Shown: positions 1 through 8,205, numbered from the stretch's first letter. The stretch is 64,000 nt of DNA from Salinimicrobium sediminis (GCF_900215295.1 NZ_OCMF01000001.1:1488001-1552000), one strand, 5' to 3'. Notes: generated by a model not told the origin, from the sequence alone. A program made the numbers and translations.

Positions 1-2
1 TA

Positions 3-326
3 TACCACGAAACCCGAGAGCTACGCGTTGATGTTCAGAGGCACGACAGATCTTTAGCTGTTGAACTGCTAAAAGATTATGGGCTAATAGAAGTTTATCA
101 GAACCAAGGCTTAAGACTAACAAAAGAAGGTTGGGAATTCCCGGGGTTTAAAGAATACAGAAATGATTTAGAAAAAAGGAGAAGTAGAGAAGACCTCATT
201 CAGGATTTAACCATGACTCAATTGAGGAAAGAAATATTCCATTTGAAAAACTGGTGGTGGATAGGATTAATAAATTTACTAGTTTCCGGGTTTATTGCTT
301 TTCTAGTTGCTAAATACACTACATAG
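3..326 (+). CDS. Partial phage protein, winged-helix-like plus C-terminal TM helix
   Basis: This is an open frame entering from the left edge and ending at a TAG, 107 residues visible, with the start outside the window. The first 45 residues (ELLKDYGLIEVYQNQGLRLT region) resemble the wing of a winged-helix domain. A charged stretch follows, then a C-terminal hydrophobic segment (GLINLLVSGFIAFLVA) that is very probably a membrane helix. It reads rightward, against the phage early operon. I do not recognise the family. A DNA-binding-like domain tethered to a membrane helix is an inference from the residue pattern only. Confidence 0.6.
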   Translation, partial: YHETRELRVDVQRHDRSLAVELLKDYGLIEVYQNQGLRLTKEGWEFPGFKEYRNDLEKRRSREDLIQDLTMTQLRKEIFHLKNWWWIGLINLLVSGFIAFLVAKYTT

Positions 327-593
327 TCGCGACATTTTCTAAAGTATAAAATTGTTAAAGTTTTTTCTCCCTATGAGAACAACATATCAATGTTAACATA
401 ATCGCCTGACTATCAACATGATTCTTGTGCATAACTCCGCACTTCTGGTTGAAAATTCTTAACCTTTGGTTAAGGGCTATTATATCTAAAGGTAGTATTT
501 TTGAGACTGTACTTTGAGGTACTAAAAAAGCCGGTAAGTTTGGACACCCCGGCTTTTGATAACTGATTAGCGAATCAATTAAACCATATTTCT
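327..593. other. Intergenic stretch with a terminator-like hairpin
   Basis: No convincing gene was found in this 267-base stretch. It contains the hairpin listed at 525-558. Otherwise it is AT-rich phage intergenic DNA between a rightward gene end and a very short membrane peptide gene. Confidence 0.4.
525..558 (+). terminator. Hairpin, probable rho-independent terminator
   Basis: The arms AGCCGG (529-534) and CCGGCT (549-554) enclose a loop and are followed by TTTTG. An A-tract precedes the stem, so it could also work on the other strand. It would end the transcript of the gene closing at 326, or sit in the leader of the 29-aa gene that follows. Confidence 0.5.
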
Positions 594-683
594 ATGGATT
601 ATTTTTTTGGACTGCTTGGACTAGCAGTATTAATTTTTGCTGTTGCAAAATTGATTAAAGAAGTCCGAAAAACAATTTTCTAA
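594..683 (+). CDS. Very small membrane peptide (29 aa)
   Basis: An ATG-started frame of 29 residues begins MDYFFGLLGLAVLIFAVAKL and ends in a basic KEVRKTIF tail. It is essentially one transmembrane helix followed by a positive tail, and a hairpin terminator follows 14 bases after the stop. The hydrophobic-then-basic layout plus flanking hairpins on both sides (525-558 and 697-727) argues for a discrete transcript. Function is unknown. A phage toxin-like or host-membrane peptide is possible, but nothing in the sequence settles it. Confidence 0.4.
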   Translation: MDYFFGLLGLAVLIFAVAKLIKEVRKTIF

Positions 684-696
684 CCTTTTAATCAGG

Positions 697-727
697 ACCC
701 ATCTGCTAGATCAGGTGGGTTCTTTAT
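697..727 (+). terminator. Rho-independent terminator-like hairpin
   Basis: The arms ACCCATCTG and CAGGTGGGT (one mismatch) are followed by TTCTTTATTTG. It is placed directly after the 29-aa peptide gene and before the convergent end of the leftward phage operon. Confidence 0.6.
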
Positions 728-802
728 TTGTTTATCTGTTGTACAAATATACATACCTACAACCAAATAACAACAACAACAACAACATTTGTTGCAACTT
801 TT

Positions 803-1183
803 TTACACCAGGTATAAATCTATTACCTTCTTGGTCATCTCAAAAGACCAGCAAAAACAAGTCTTATATCCTTTCACTTCTAGCTCTTTGAGGGTTTTTG
901 CCTGCTGCTCTACATGATCATTTTTCAGGAGTTCACCGTTCTTTTTGTAAGGGGACTTTGTTTTTAATTCAATTAACAATCCGGCATATCCTTTTCGCGG
1001 TTCCAGGATCAGAAGATCCGGACACTTAAAGCCTGCCTTCTGGATGGATTTATTGCGGACCTGCTGAGGAATTGTGAGCTTCACTGAAGCAATGGTATCG
1101 GATAAGTACAAAGTTTTCGGGTATTGAATATCCAGGTAGTGGCAGATGCTTTTTTGAAGTTTAAATTCTGGTTGGCTCTTCAT
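803..1183 (-). CDS. Phage VRR-NUC-type nuclease
   Basis: The 126-residue protein has the core of the VRR-NUC (PD-(D/E)xK-like) nuclease fold: CPDLLILEPRKGYAGLLIELK supplies the acidic residue and the ExK pair, and KNGELLKNDHVEQQ followed by KGY is the usual continuation. Phage members of this family are thought to cut branched or flapped DNA during replication and recombination, a resolvase-like role. It is the last gene of the leftward early operon, 10 bases after dnaB, which fits a role in replication-intermediate processing. The full length is typical of stand-alone VRR-NUC proteins. Confidence 0.75.
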   Translation of the reverse strand: MKSQPEFKLQKSICHYLDIQYPKTLYLSDTIASVKLTIPQQVRNKSIQKAGFKCPDLLILEPRKGYAGLLIELKTKSPYKKNGELLKNDHVEQQAKTLKELEVKGYKTCFCWSFEMTKKVIDLYLV

Positions 1184-1193
1184 CGGTTAAGTT

Positions 1194-2630
1194 TTAAAAT
1201 GGCATATCATCATCGTCATCCTGTTGGGTGTCCCAGGCTTCAGCAAGATTTGAGTTTGGTTCTGGTACCGGTGGAATGAATTCTTCTTCATTTTCTTCAA
1301 TCTCTTCCCAGCCGTTCAGATCATGGAACTGCATGAATTCAAGTTTACAACCAACTACACAAGCACCAACTTTTCCGTTTCTGAATTTTGCAATATTAAT
1401 CTCGGCCTGACCTGCAGTTGGTGATCTTTGATCATCATCCCATTCATCAACCTTGTAGTATTCCGGTCGGAGTAGGAACATGATGAGATCCGCATCTTGT
1501 TCGATGGATCCCGACTCCCGAAGATCTGAAAGGATCGGCCGCTTCATTCCTCCACGTATTTCGACTGCTCTGGAGAGTTGAGCCAAGGCCATAACAGGAA
1601 CATCGAGTTCTTTTGCAATTCCTTTGAGCGCTGCAGAACAGTCACTGACTTCCTGCTCCCGGTTCCCTTTGTGAGATTTAATTCTCATGAGTTGGAGGTA
1701 ATCCACGAATAACATTTCAACTCCCTTTTCCCGTTTCCACTTGGAAGCCTGGATCTTTAACTCGAGAGGAGAGATTGCAGGCTTGTCATGGATGTAGATA
1801 GGCAGCTTGGAAAAAGCTTCCCGCTTTTCATTCATCAGCCTGAGTTCAAACTTGTCAACCTTGTTCAAGCTGATCTTCTCCACATTGATCTGGCAGAAGT
1901 TGGCAAACATCCGAGCAGCAAGTTCTTTGTCGGACATTTCAAGAGAAAAGATTCCCACGGGAATTCCTCGCTTTGCTGCCGCCAAAGCCTCGTTGATCAT
2001 GAGTGCAGTTTTTCCCATTCCGGGACGGGCGGCCAAGATGATCAGGTTTGTTTTTTGGTAGCCGTTCAGCTTGTATTGTAAACGCTCCAGTGAACTTGGA
2101 ACTCCTGTGACTTCTTCGTTTGCTGCTTCGAAGATCTTGTTCACCACGCTTTTGAAGTCGGTAGGTTTTTTAACCAGGAGCCAATCTGAAACTTTATCGA
2201 GATTGCTGTAAGATGATTCCAGAAGTTCAAAGATGTCGCTCTCCTCGTTGTAAGCTTCCTTGGTGATTTTATCTCCTACCTCAATTGCTTTCCGCTTCAC
2301 ATACATCTGCTGCAGGATCCTTGTGTGGAATTCCAGGTGAGCAGCTGAAGCAACTTTCTGGCAGAGATCCACAAGGAAAATATTTCCTCCAATGGCTTCA
2401 AGCTTTCCGAGTTTGATCAGTGCCTGGGAAACTGTAAGCAAGTCAATTCCTTCGCTTTTTTCGTAGAGATCAACAATCACATCGTAGATTGCCTGGTGCT
2501 CCGGTTTGAAGAATATTTTTTCTCTTCCAACAAGCTCAATGAGTTCACTGGCTCCACCGCATCCAATGGCAGCGCCAAGAACGCTTTCTTCCAGATCAAG
2601 GGCCTGTGGTATTTTTTTTCCGTTGGTCAT
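1194..2630 (-). CDS. dnaB: Phage replicative DNA helicase, DnaB family
   Basis: The 478-residue protein has the N-terminal helical DnaB domain (PQALDLEESVLGAAIG) and a RecA-like ATPase core. Walker A is ARPGMGKTAL, Walker B is FVDYLQLM, and the later motifs AQLSRAVEIRG, LSDLRESGSIEQDAD and AKFRNGKVG match DnaB motifs 3 to 5. It forms the hexameric 5'-3' helicase that unwinds the fork for the phage genome. The start lies 2 bases after the stop of the initiator-like gene 2633-3385. It is a phage copy rather than the host one, judging by its place in the early operon and its acidic tail. Confidence 0.95.
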   Translation of the reverse strand: MTNGKKIPQALDLEESVLGAAIGCGGASELIELVGREKIFFKPEHQAIYDVIVDLYEKSEGIDLLTVSQALIKLGKLEAIGGNIFLVDLCQKVASAAHLEFHTRILQQMYVKRKAIEVGDKITKEAYNEESDIFELLESSYSNLDKVSDWLLVKKPTDFKSVVNKIFEAANEEVTGVPSSLERLQYKLNGYQKTNLIILAARPGMGKTALMINEALAAAKRGIPVGIFSLEMSDKELAARMFANFCQINVEKISLNKVDKFELRLMNEKREAFSKLPIYIHDKPAISPLELKIQASKWKREKGVEMLFVDYLQLMRIKSHKGNREQEVSDCSAALKGIAKELDVPVMALAQLSRAVEIRGGMKRPILSDLRESGSIEQDADLIMFLLRPEYYKVDEWDDDQRSPTAGQAEINIAKFRNGKVGACVVGCKLEFMQFHDLNGWEEIEENEEEFIPPVPEPNSNLAEAWDTQQDDDDDMPF

Positions 2631-2632
2631 GG

Positions 2633-3385
2633 TTAAAATCTTTCAGGGGCTGTTGAAGTATATTTTTCTGTTTCCGGTTGATGGTTGGTTTGGTTTCTCA
2701 ACCAGCTTCTGGTCCACTTCCGGAGTCTGGGGAGTAGCTGGTCGGCTTCGAAATCAATTTTGCCTTTGCTGATTTCAATCTCAACCGTGTCGTTGAAGTT
2801 ATCGATCATATCCTGCCACTGCTTCACCTGCTTTTTATTTTGCATCTCGAAGATGTTTAACTCTTCAGATTTTTCAATTTTCAAAAGCTCAAAAGCGCGG
2901 GAGGGAGAGAGTTCACTCTCTCTTTCTTTTACTTTACTTTCTTTTACTTTACTCTCCTTTACTTTACTTTGTGGTTTTTCGCTGTCGAAAACTTCTTTCT
3001 TTTCTGTTTTCGGTGTCGGTTTTGCAGTTTCTTTTTGTTTTCTGTCTCGGTTACGCTTACTAAGAAGGCTTTCGAACCGTTCTTGCAATTTTTCAGAAAA
3101 GATCAAATCTTCCTCTTTTTGGATTAATTTCAGCATCACACAGTAGTCAATTACCTCTTCCAGAATTTTGGGTTCCACATCAAAATCACCGGCCAATAAT
3201 TCAATGTTTAAAGTTGTCCATTCGTATTCAAAAAAGTCGGCATCAGTCAAAACCTCCAGCATCATATTCCAAATTGCATAGCCTTGAATTCCATACTTTC
3301 TTCTCAGTGCTTTTATCTTAGGATCATTCCTCATGTCGGCATCGTGAGAGAAATAATCAGCGTTTAATTTTTTTGGTCGTGCCAT
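2633..3385 (-). CDS. Phage replication initiator-like protein (DUF4373, Lin1244/Lin1753-like)
   Basis: Its 250 residues begin with MARPKKLNADYFSHDADMRN and KIKALRRKYGIQGYAIWNMMLE, the recognisable N-terminal winged-helix-like domain of the DUF4373/Lin1244 family. These are usually found immediately before a helicase loader or DnaB in phages and mobile elements. A low-complexity linker holds three near-identical VKESKVKE-type repeats, and a Trp-rich C-terminal segment (LRKWTRSWLRN) follows. Its position directly upstream of dnaB supports an origin-recognition or helicase-loading role. The DNA repeats encoding the linker (about 2925-2970) could be slippage-prone. Confidence 0.7.
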   Translation of the reverse strand: MARPKKLNADYFSHDADMRNDPKIKALRRKYGIQGYAIWNMMLEVLTDADFFEYEWTTLNIELLAGDFDVEPKILEEVIDYCVMLKLIQKEEDLIFSEKLQERFESLLSKRNRDRKQKETAKPTPKTEKKEVFDSEKPQSKVKESKVKESKVKERESELSPSRAFELLKIEKSEELNIFEMQNKKQVKQWQDMIDNFNDTVEIEISKGKIDFEADQLLPRLRKWTRSWLRNQTNHQPETEKYTSTAPERF

Positions 3386-3405
3386 TATAGTGGGGGTTTT
3401 TATTC

Positions 3406-4602
3406 TTAATAAAACAGTCTTTTCATCACGCTGCCATCACTGTACATTTTATCCAGTGGTTTGCTGGCTTCCGGTTCAGATCCATCCCAACCTTTTGGAT
3501 AGACCCTATTGGCGATCAGCTCTTTGATCCTTCTTACTTCTCTTGAATTCAGTATATCAATTTTCGGTCTGTTGATCCTGACCGCTTCAGTATTTACCCG
3601 GTTCTGAATGTCCACCACTTTCTCAAGAAAATATTCTCTTGCCTCTAAAGTAAGCGGCCCCATTCTTTGTTGGTTCTTTGCCAAGGTTCCATCCTTCCTT
3701 CTTTGACCTCCGGCTTTCCTGTGCCGGTGTTGTGGCAGCTTCATTTCACGGTAAATAGGTTTAAGCTCTTTTAAAGGCTCCAGATACTTCCATTCTGGAA
3801 TCTGGATAACCAGGTCGAGCGCTTTATCCTTTGAAGCAAGAGGACAACCGATGCATCCAGTACGGGCATTTTTCTCCTCGGCTTCATCACCACCATAAGC
3901 ATCGGCTAAAATTGTTGTATTCCATCCTCCATACTTGGGCATAGGAGCAAACACTTTGAGCCAGTCCCACACATTGCAGACCCTCCAATGAAGTATAGGA
4001 GCTAAGGTTGCACAAAGATCATTTTGCAAACCTGTTTGATACCAGCCTTGACCACATTCAGCACCATCTTTTGAACAGCTTACATTGATCCGTTGATCTC
4101 GAATTGAACTTTCTCCAAGTCTTACTCCGGTAAGCATCAAAACCTTTTCATCTTTTTCATGGATGAATTCTGCAAGTGCTGTCTCCATAGGTTCAACTTT
4201 AATCTGGCCGGTGCACCATCGGAAAGTATTGGAAGGTGGAGGAACTCCTCGGCCAAGGATATAAACCAGGAACCGATCATCAAGAGGAGCAGTCACCACT
4301 TTCACTTTCACACCTCTTTCTTCAAGCTGCTTTGTAATAATCTGAGAAGAGATCCAAAGCGGTACCAGTTCCATCCGTGTATCGGCGGCAAAAATTGTGA
4401 AGGTTTCCGGCTTTGGGATTTGGCCTGTGGCAATGAGTTGAGTCACCAGAGTGACCACTGTTGTACTATCTTTTCCCCAGCTCCATGCAGCAGCCCAATG
4501 CCTATGTCTTGAGCCGTATTCTTTTAAGCTTTCAATAGTGAGATCAATTGATTCAGCTACAGTTATTTTTTCGGTTCCGAAGATGTTGAGTTGATCATTC
4601 AT
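3406..4602 (-). CDS. Phage PAPS-reductase-family / DndC-like protein
   Basis: The 398 residues carry a PP-loop near residues 42-50 (SWGKDSTTV, a Trp variant of SGGKDS). TFRWCTGQIKVEP resembles the DndC motif with the first cluster Cys, LAPILHWRVCNVWDWL matches the family middle motif, and RTGCIGCPLA adds a Cys pair. Four Cys in this arrangement suggest a Fe-S cluster. DndC uses such a fold in DNA phosphorothioation, and relatives reduce PAPS. No dndA, dndD or dndE partner is visible here, so the substrate is open. It overlaps the preceding small gene by 4 bases inside the phage replication operon, which argues for nucleotide or DNA chemistry. Confidence 0.75.
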   Translation of the reverse strand: MNDQLNIFGTEKITVAESIDLTIESLKEYGSRHRHWAAAWSWGKDSTTVVTLVTQLIATGQIPKPETFTIFAADTRMELVPLWISSQIITKQLEERGVKVKVVTAPLDDRFLVYILGRGVPPPSNTFRWCTGQIKVEPMETALAEFIHEKDEKVLMLTGVRLGESSIRDQRINVSCSKDGAECGQGWYQTGLQNDLCATLAPILHWRVCNVWDWLKVFAPMPKYGGWNTTILADAYGGDEAEEKNARTGCIGCPLASKDKALDLVIQIPEWKYLEPLKELKPIYREMKLPQHRHRKAGGQRRKDGTLAKNQQRMGPLTLEAREYFLEKVVDIQNRVNTEAVRINRPKIDILNSREVRRIKELIANRVYPKGWDGSEPEASKPLDKMYSDGSVMKRLFY

Positions 4603-4850
4603 ACTATTATCATTTGAAAAGTGGTAGCATCGAAGTACTGGATATATCCGTTCGTTAAGCAGTCTTCAAATTCACCAGGCCAGTGATGGGATTTCCAATT
4701 TTCCTGGCATTCCTCTATTGATTTGAAAACAGAGGCTTCTTTTGGATCTTCAGTGACCATATTGTTCCACTCTGTATTGTGCTTGTGGTACAATTGATCC
4801 TGAGTCTCATTACCTTTTCTCCATCCGTATATGAAGCCTCTGTTTTTCAT
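4599..4850 (-). CDS. Small phage protein, unknown
   Basis: This is an 83-residue soluble protein rich in Trp and His (KGNETQDQLYHKHNTEWNNM, SHHWPGEFEDCL). No domain is recognised. It starts 1 base after the stop of the clamp-like gene and overlaps the DndC-like gene by 4 bases, so translation of the two is probably coupled. That coupling is the only hint that it might work with the DndC-like protein. Confidence 0.6.
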   Translation of the reverse strand: MKNRGFIYGWRKGNETQDQLYHKHNTEWNNMVTEDPKEASVFKSIEECQENWKSHHWPGEFEDCLTNGYIQYFDATTFQMIIV

Positions 4851-4851
4851 T

Positions 4852-5397
4852 TTAAAACAGCGATTCGCTTATTGCCATCGGCATCAGAATTGCCACCTGA
4901 TCTTCATACTCCTGAACCTGTACAAGCATTCCTTTTGAAACTCCGTTGAACAAAACTTTTACTCCAAAGTCTTTAGCCCCATACATAGCATCACAGATGG
5001 TTTTCAGATAGTCAGGATGGAAGCCGATAACTTCAGTTGATTTTATAGAATGCTGCTGAAAGATATTCTCGAAATCCGGCACCTTGTCGCCGTGATCTTG
5101 GTAATCAAAGAAAGCTTTCCGGCCTTCTTTGTCCACGCATTCAATCCCATCTTCAGTAGCGGTGGCGGTTTGATAGCCAAGGATCTCTTTGAAGCTATCC
5201 TTGTGAATTGATTTTCCGTTAAGGAAGTCGTGATCCAATACTCCGGAATATTCAAGGTTTTGTTTCACTACTATGTAGCTGTTGCTCACATAGGCATAAC
5301 CATCGATGAAGTGAATGCAGTTCATTACCGGCCTCATATCATCATCTGAAGCTGCTAAATGGAGTTTACTTATAAAGTTGAATTTGTCTTTAGCCAT
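4852..5397 (-). CDS. Phage protein with possible sliding-clamp-like fold
   Basis: The 181 residues include an N-terminal part reading like the beta-clamp pattern: LHLAASDDDMRPVMNCIHF, then DGYAYVSNSYIVVKQ, comparable to the clamp segment ending in TDGHRLA. The end, DQVAILMPMAISESLF, resembles the beta-clamp C-terminal YVLMPMR. The length fits one and a half to two clamp domains rather than the three of bacterial DnaN. If correct, it would be a phage processivity factor or a clamp-mimicking protein. This rests on motif resemblance only, and an unrelated phage protein remains possible. Confidence 0.55.
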   Translation of the reverse strand: MAKDKFNFISKLHLAASDDDMRPVMNCIHFIDGYAYVSNSYIVVKQNLEYSGVLDHDFLNGKSIHKDSFKEILGYQTATATEDGIECVDKEGRKAFFDYQDHGDKVPDFENIFQQHSIKSTEVIGFHPDYLKTICDAMYGAKDFGVKVLFNGVSKGMLVQVQEYEDQVAILMPMAISESLF

Positions 5398-5399
5398 GG

Positions 5400-5675
5400 C
5401 TATAAAAGGGTTAATTGATTACTTTGATTAATAGTCCAGACGGTAACAGATCTTCCTGTCACGGGACATTTTTTTGTGTCTACTTCCTGAATGCTTCCAG
5501 AAGATTTCAATTCGCTCAAGCGTTTCCATACCTGAGATTCACGAAGACCAGCGGCGGCGGCAATATCTCTGAAGCTCCCTTTGTTGATTTTTCTGAGAGC
5601 CTGGAGGATTTTCCGGTGCAGTCTTGACTTGTCCTGCTTGATACTTTCGTGTGCTTCAATAGAGGTTGATTTCAT
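5400..5675 (-). CDS. Small phage winged-helix DNA-binding protein
   Basis: The 91-residue protein has a clear winged-helix pattern: LHRKILQALRKINKGSFRDI, then AAAAGLRESQVWKRLSELKS, then a wing SGSIQEVDTKKCPVTGRSV. It probably binds DNA as a regulator or accessory replication protein. It overlaps the preceding gene by 4 bases and is 2 bases from the clamp-like gene, so it is an integral member of the early operon. The family is not recognised beyond the fold. Confidence 0.65.
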   Translation of the reverse strand: MKSTSIEAHESIKQDKSRLHRKILQALRKINKGSFRDIAAAAGLRESQVWKRLSELKSSGSIQEVDTKKCPVTGRSVTVWTINQSNQLTLL

Positions 5676-5866
5676 GACAAAAAGAATTTGTTACTGTGTA
5701 GGGTATCTCTGGATTTAATCTTCTTTTCCTCCACCAGTTCATCGAGGAAAGGATTGAGTTCGTTTACATGGAAACCACAGTGGCCGCCACTCTCTTTGCT
5801 CTTTCGCTTGACCAGGAATAAAAGCATGGCCTTGAGCTTGTTCTTTTCTTCAGGACTGAATTGCAT
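5672..5866 (-). CDS. Small phage protein, unknown
   Basis: The 64-residue basic protein (MQFSPEEKNKLKAMLLFLVK, then GGHCGFHVNELNPFLDEL) has no recognised domain. The C-terminal half looks like a short helix-turn-helix (HVNELNPFLDELVEEKKIKS) but is too short to call. It shares one base with the upstream gene and four with the downstream gene, which supports it being translated. Confidence 0.55.
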   Translation of the reverse strand: MQFSPEEKNKLKAMLLFLVKRKSKESGGHCGFHVNELNPFLDELVEEKKIKSRDTLHSNKFFLS

Positions 5867-6414
5867 TAATATTGGCGTTTTGTCCAGTGAATAATCTTGC
5901 CTTTCCAGTCAGAATTAAACCAGTTGCAGAAGTGGTAAAGAGATTCGAAACCATCATTTTTGGCAACCGATTCCATTTCATTCATATCCAGTACTCGATC
6001 ATCGATCTTAATCACGGGATAGGTTCCATAATGATCACATAAATCTTCATCTGTATAGATAATTTCAGCCTTCTGAATAGATACACAGGCAATAGTTGGA
6101 GCAAATTGAAACCGTCTCTTTGTTCTGTTATTGATTACCGGATGAATTTTCATTCCTACCTTCCATCGATCTTTAGGATCTTCGCGGAAAGTGTGAATTT
6201 TAGGCTCAATCATTAGTTCATTATATTCACTCATATCCGTACCTAACATCGACCAGTGCTGTAGGGAATAAGATTCATAATGAGATATGTTGATGTCTTT
6301 AATTCCATGAATTAGACCTGCCCATATCTTCTCTACAAAGTGATTTGGTTTGCCAGCAATTTCTTCAGGCATGGACTTTGGCCAGTATGTTGAAAATGAT
6401 AGTGTCATAATCAA
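5866..6414 (-). CDS. Phage protein of unknown function
   Basis: The 182 residues are soluble and rich in aromatic residues. They contain TFREDPKDRWKVGMKIHPVI, a beta-rich middle, and a C-terminal MESVAKNDGFESLYHFCNWF reminiscent of ASCH-like/DUF proteins found in phage replication operons, where the same Gly-Phe-x-x-x-x-x-Phe-x-x-Trp-Phe ending occurs. An ASCH/PUA-like RNA- or nucleotide-binding role is a weak inference. The start ATG overlaps the MBL-fold gene end by 4 bases. Confidence 0.55.
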   Translation of the reverse strand: MIMTLSFSTYWPKSMPEEIAGKPNHFVEKIWAGLIHGIKDINISHYESYSLQHWSMLGTDMSEYNELMIEPKIHTFREDPKDRWKVGMKIHPVINNRTKRRFQFAPTIACVSIQKAEIIYTDEDLCDHYGTYPVIKIDDRVLDMNEMESVAKNDGFESLYHFCNWFNSDWKGKIIHWTKRQY

Positions 6415-7142
6415 AAAGGTGTTTTATTAAGTTCCATCACCAGACCATTGTCAGCGACTGTCACTGTCTTTCCGGTGGCTTTTGTTACTTCTGTTCTGAA
6501 CAATACTTCATCACTGTTTCCATCGCTTAAATGGATCAGTACAATGTTGTTCACTTTGCTCAGGTCATTCTTTTTCAGAAATTCGATACAGGTGTCCAGG
6601 CTCATGTGAGATTGCATCACCCGGTTCTTCAAAAACTCCATGTCATTAAGCTTCACACGAATTACTTCATGAGAATAATTTGCCTCGATAATGATGTTGT
6701 GAAGGTTCCTGAAAGTGTAATGGCTGTACATGGTATCAGTCAGGAAAAGCACATTACCCGTCTCTGGATGGTTGATCAGGAAACCACAAGGTTCTGCTGC
6801 ATCATGTTCGATCTTGAAGGGTAATACTTTGAAGTTACCAAGGACAAAACCTGTTGGCATTTCAAACTTACATGCCCGATGATTATCATATGTTCCACAA
6901 GCTTCATGAGTTCCGATTGTAGCCCAAACATTCACTCCGGCTGCCATTGTTTCCTTGATGCTCTTGGCATGATCTCCATGTTCATGAGTGAGAATGCACC
7001 CGACAATTTTGGAGAGCTTAAAACTCACCGCTTGCTTGATCGCTTTAATGTTTACACCGCATTCGATAAGGAGTGCCTCCTCCTCATTTTCGAGGAGGTA
7101 AGCATTTCCTTTGGATCCCGTACCTATAACCTTTAGTACCAT
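6411..7142 (-). CDS. Phage MBL-fold metallo-hydrolase
   Basis: The 243-residue metallo-beta-lactamase-fold protein has the metal-binding motif HEHGDH at residues 53-58, a further His in FKIEHDAAEPCGF, an Asp in LTDTMYSHYTF and a late His in IVLIHLSD. The opening (MVLKVIGTGSKGNAYLLENE) is that of the YycJ-type nuclease/phosphodiesterase group. It directly follows recT with a 1-base gap. In several phages an MBL-fold gene next to recT is thought to replace the usual exonuclease of single-strand annealing recombination. That role is inference. Confidence 0.75.
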   Translation of the reverse strand: MVLKVIGTGSKGNAYLLENEEEALLIECGVNIKAIKQAVSFKLSKIVGCILTHEHGDHAKSIKETMAAGVNVWATIGTHEACGTYDNHRACKFEMPTGFVLGNFKVLPFKIEHDAAEPCGFLINHPETGNVLFLTDTMYSHYTFRNLHNIIIEANYSHEVIRVKLNDMEFLKNRVMQSHMSLDTCIEFLKKNDLSKVNNIVLIHLSDGNSDEVLFRTEVTKATGKTVTVADNGLVMELNKTPF

Positions 7143-7143
7143 T

Positions 7144-8019
7144 CTAAAATCCGGGTCCTGTCATTGTTGATTGTCCGGCTTCCTCAGCCATCGCTTCTTC
7201 ATAAAGCTTTTGGTTTTCATCTTCATCATTCACCTCCTCGGCCACTTCATACCCCTCTTCTTCATCAAAGCCTATTTCCTGCTTATTGGCGTTCTCCTTG
7301 ATCTGATGCTTCACGTGAGCTTCTGTCACGCTCTCCCTTGGTTCATCCTCCAGTAAAGCAGCATCATCTGAAGAGTTGATGATACTTTTACAGGCGCGGT
7401 TGATCACTGACTTCTTGGCCATTTCACCCGAGAAGTTTTTGTGAGCAGGAGAATTACCGTTAGTGGCTCCCTGCTTCCATGCGTTCTGGATATCTTCCAT
7501 GGTCATGATGGTAGTGTCAATAGTTCCATCTTCCATAGTGGTTACGGCATATGCACCGATGATCTTCTTATTCAGGCTGCCAAAGCTTTGAGAGTGCTTT
7601 GAGATCTTGATACGGCCGTCCTGCTCGATGTTGTACTCGAAGTTGTCACCTTCATAGATCAATACTGCTTTCACATCCTTAAGGCCGAACCTCTTTGCAA
7701 TTGCTATATTCCCCTGGTAAGAAGTCTGGCATTCCAGTTTGTTCCCGTAGACCAAGAAATAACATTGCTTCTTGATAGGGTTAAGACCAAGAGTCACCAT
7801 CTTAAGAACCGCATTTGCGATACTTGGAGGAGTGCACACTTCAAGAGCGCTCTTTCCGGATTTGTCCTTCGTTTCCTGAAGGATCATTCTTGCAGACTGA
7901 GCTGCATTTATAGGTGAATAATTCTGAGGGAATTGCACCCCTGTTTCCTGAAGTCCCAGGATTCTCTCTTCGATCTTAGCGAAGGTGTCAGTTGACTTTT
8001 TTGCTACTGCTGTACTCAT
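7144..8019 (-). CDS. recT: Phage RecT single-strand annealing protein
   Basis: The 291-residue protein matches the RecT family: N-terminal FPQNYSPINAAQSARMILQE, then LGLNPIKKQCYFLVYGNKLE, CQTSYQGNIAIAKRFG and the later GEMAKKSVINRACKSII. RecT binds ssDNA and anneals complementary strands in phage recombination. The tail after about residue 225 is acidic and low in complexity, as is common in this family. It sits between a 57-aa gene and an MBL-fold hydrolase, downstream of an SMC-like ATPase, which together form the recombination block of this prophage. Confidence 0.92.
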   Translation of the reverse strand: MSTAVAKKSTDTFAKIEERILGLQETGVQFPQNYSPINAAQSARMILQETKDKSGKSALEVCTPPSIANAVLKMVTLGLNPIKKQCYFLVYGNKLECQTSYQGNIAIAKRFGLKDVKAVLIYEGDNFEYNIEQDGRIKISKHSQSFGSLNKKIIGAYAVTTMEDGTIDTTIMTMEDIQNAWKQGATNGNSPAHKNFSGEMAKKSVINRACKSIINSSDDAALLEDEPRESVTEAHVKHQIKENANKQEIGFDEEEGYEVAEEVNDEDENQKLYEEAMAEEAGQSTMTGPGF

Positions 8020-8029
8020 AATTCAAGTT

Positions 8030-8203
8030 TTAGTTAATTACTTTTTCTTTTGTTGATGATACCACGAAGAAGATCTTGTGGTCTTTAGGAGCCAGATATT
8101 CCATCTTCTCCCGATCCTGGTCGACAGTCGCAAGAGAGGTAGGGACTCTCCGGACTATCTTTTCACCAAATTTTTGTTCCAGGTAATAGTTCTTTTTACT
8201 CAT
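8030..8203 (-). CDS. Small phage protein between SMC-like ATPase and recT
   Basis: A 57-residue frame starts at the ATG 3 bases past the TAG of the SMC-like gene and ends 10 bases before recT. It begins MSKKNYYLEQKFGEKIVRRV and continues into TVDQDREKMEYLAPKDHKIF, a plain alpha/beta soluble sequence with no known domain. The tight spacing on both sides and strong Lys/Glu content make it a real gene. Function is unknown, possibly accessory to recombination. Confidence 0.65.
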   Translation of the reverse strand: MSKKNYYLEQKFGEKIVRRVPTSLATVDQDREKMEYLAPKDHKIFFVVSSTKEKVIN

Positions 8204-8205
8204 GG

